From Chromera velia (Eukaryota; Sar; Chromeraceae): a stretch of DNA of 30,612 nt. Of this stretch, positions 30,284 through 30,612 are shown piece by piece. Where the stretch lies: the NCBI GenBank assembly GCA_018398765.1, contig JAHBMJ010001441.1, positions 1 to 30,612 on the forward strand. Reading direction: 5' to 3'. Both the position numbers and the translations under genes were made by a program. The notes under the pieces were generated by a model that saw only the letters and a program-made list of their open reading frames with translations, did no database searches and was not told the origin of the DNA. Each line of letters starts with the position of its first letter. Position 1 is the stretch's first letter.

Positions 30284-30612
30284 TTTTAATTAATAGAAAC
30301 CTCATTTCTTCATATTATTTTATGCCTTTAAATTAGGCTTTAATGCATTTTTAGAACGTTTTATTATAGAATCTATGCCTTAGTAGTGTTTTTAAATAGT
30401 TTAAATCAATATTTACGTTCACATTAGGTGCTAGTCTCAAGTTATTCACTGTTTATAGTCGAAAATTAGTAATCAAAAAAGCCTGAAAAAATTGGAAAAT
30501 GTCATAATTAAATTTATATGATCGTATCAATCATGACAATTATACTGTCGTGCAGACTGCTGTGAAACAAACTCTATACTTCCTCATTCCTTCAGTGGAG
30601 ACTGTCCGTTTT

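Overview
The window is eukaryotic nuclear DNA, most likely from a tissue-cyst coccidian (Sarcocystidae, Sarcocystis/Cystoisospora-like). The reasons are: genes split by short GT-AG introns (mostly about 85-130 nt), roughly 50% GC coding DNA separated by very AT-rich islands, abundant simple-sequence repeats, dense TGCATGC words (a known ApiAP2-type motif in apicomplexans), small secreted Cys-containing proteins, a calcyphosin-like EF-hand protein and a divergent protein kinase. The genus is inference; no rRNA or organelle marker is present.

Layout. 1-361 (minus) is the edge of a LINE-type retrotransposon (AP-endonuclease domain). 0.6-4.3 kb is gene-poor and repeat-rich. 4290-5528 (plus) is a cleanly spliced six-exon gene of unknown family. 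6.4-18.5 kb is dominated by minus-strand genes. From high to low coordinates these are: a calcyphosin-like EF-hand protein (about 18460-17050), a protein kinase-like gene with an N-terminal MSPDDLKRM motif (16786-14794) that may be the 3' part of the same transcript, an unidentified multi-exon gene (about 13862-12195) embedded in microsatellites, and a dynein-heavy-chain-like region. The dynein region has a tail-like segment (10459-8138) followed after only about 190 nt by an AAA1/AAA2-boundary and AAA2 P-loop segment (7949-6652). The linker and AAA1 that should lie between them are not visible, so this is either a deleted/rearranged dynein or an assembly problem.

18.5-30.6 kb is sparser. It holds a plus-strand exon with a perfect donor (19437-19574), an approximately 20-copy 38-bp minisatellite (20318-21105), a two-exon plus-strand gene for a secreted 8-cysteine protein (22438-23469), a possible small plus-strand gene (24663-25277), and two minus-strand genes. 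One of those ends in a charged coiled coil (26234-25274) and the other encodes a secreted protein (27877-26694). The right end is AT-rich and contains a textbook non-autonomous DNA transposon (MITE, 29636-29880, 15-bp terminal inverted repeats, perfect 8-bp target duplication), followed by a GGGAAATC fold-back array and an AGGTTCA array.

Exon coordinates were derived by hand from splice signals, frame and phase. Where two solutions exist this is stated. No RNA gene was found. There is one assembly gap (14340-14387) and one ambiguous base (23212), both inside poly-C.
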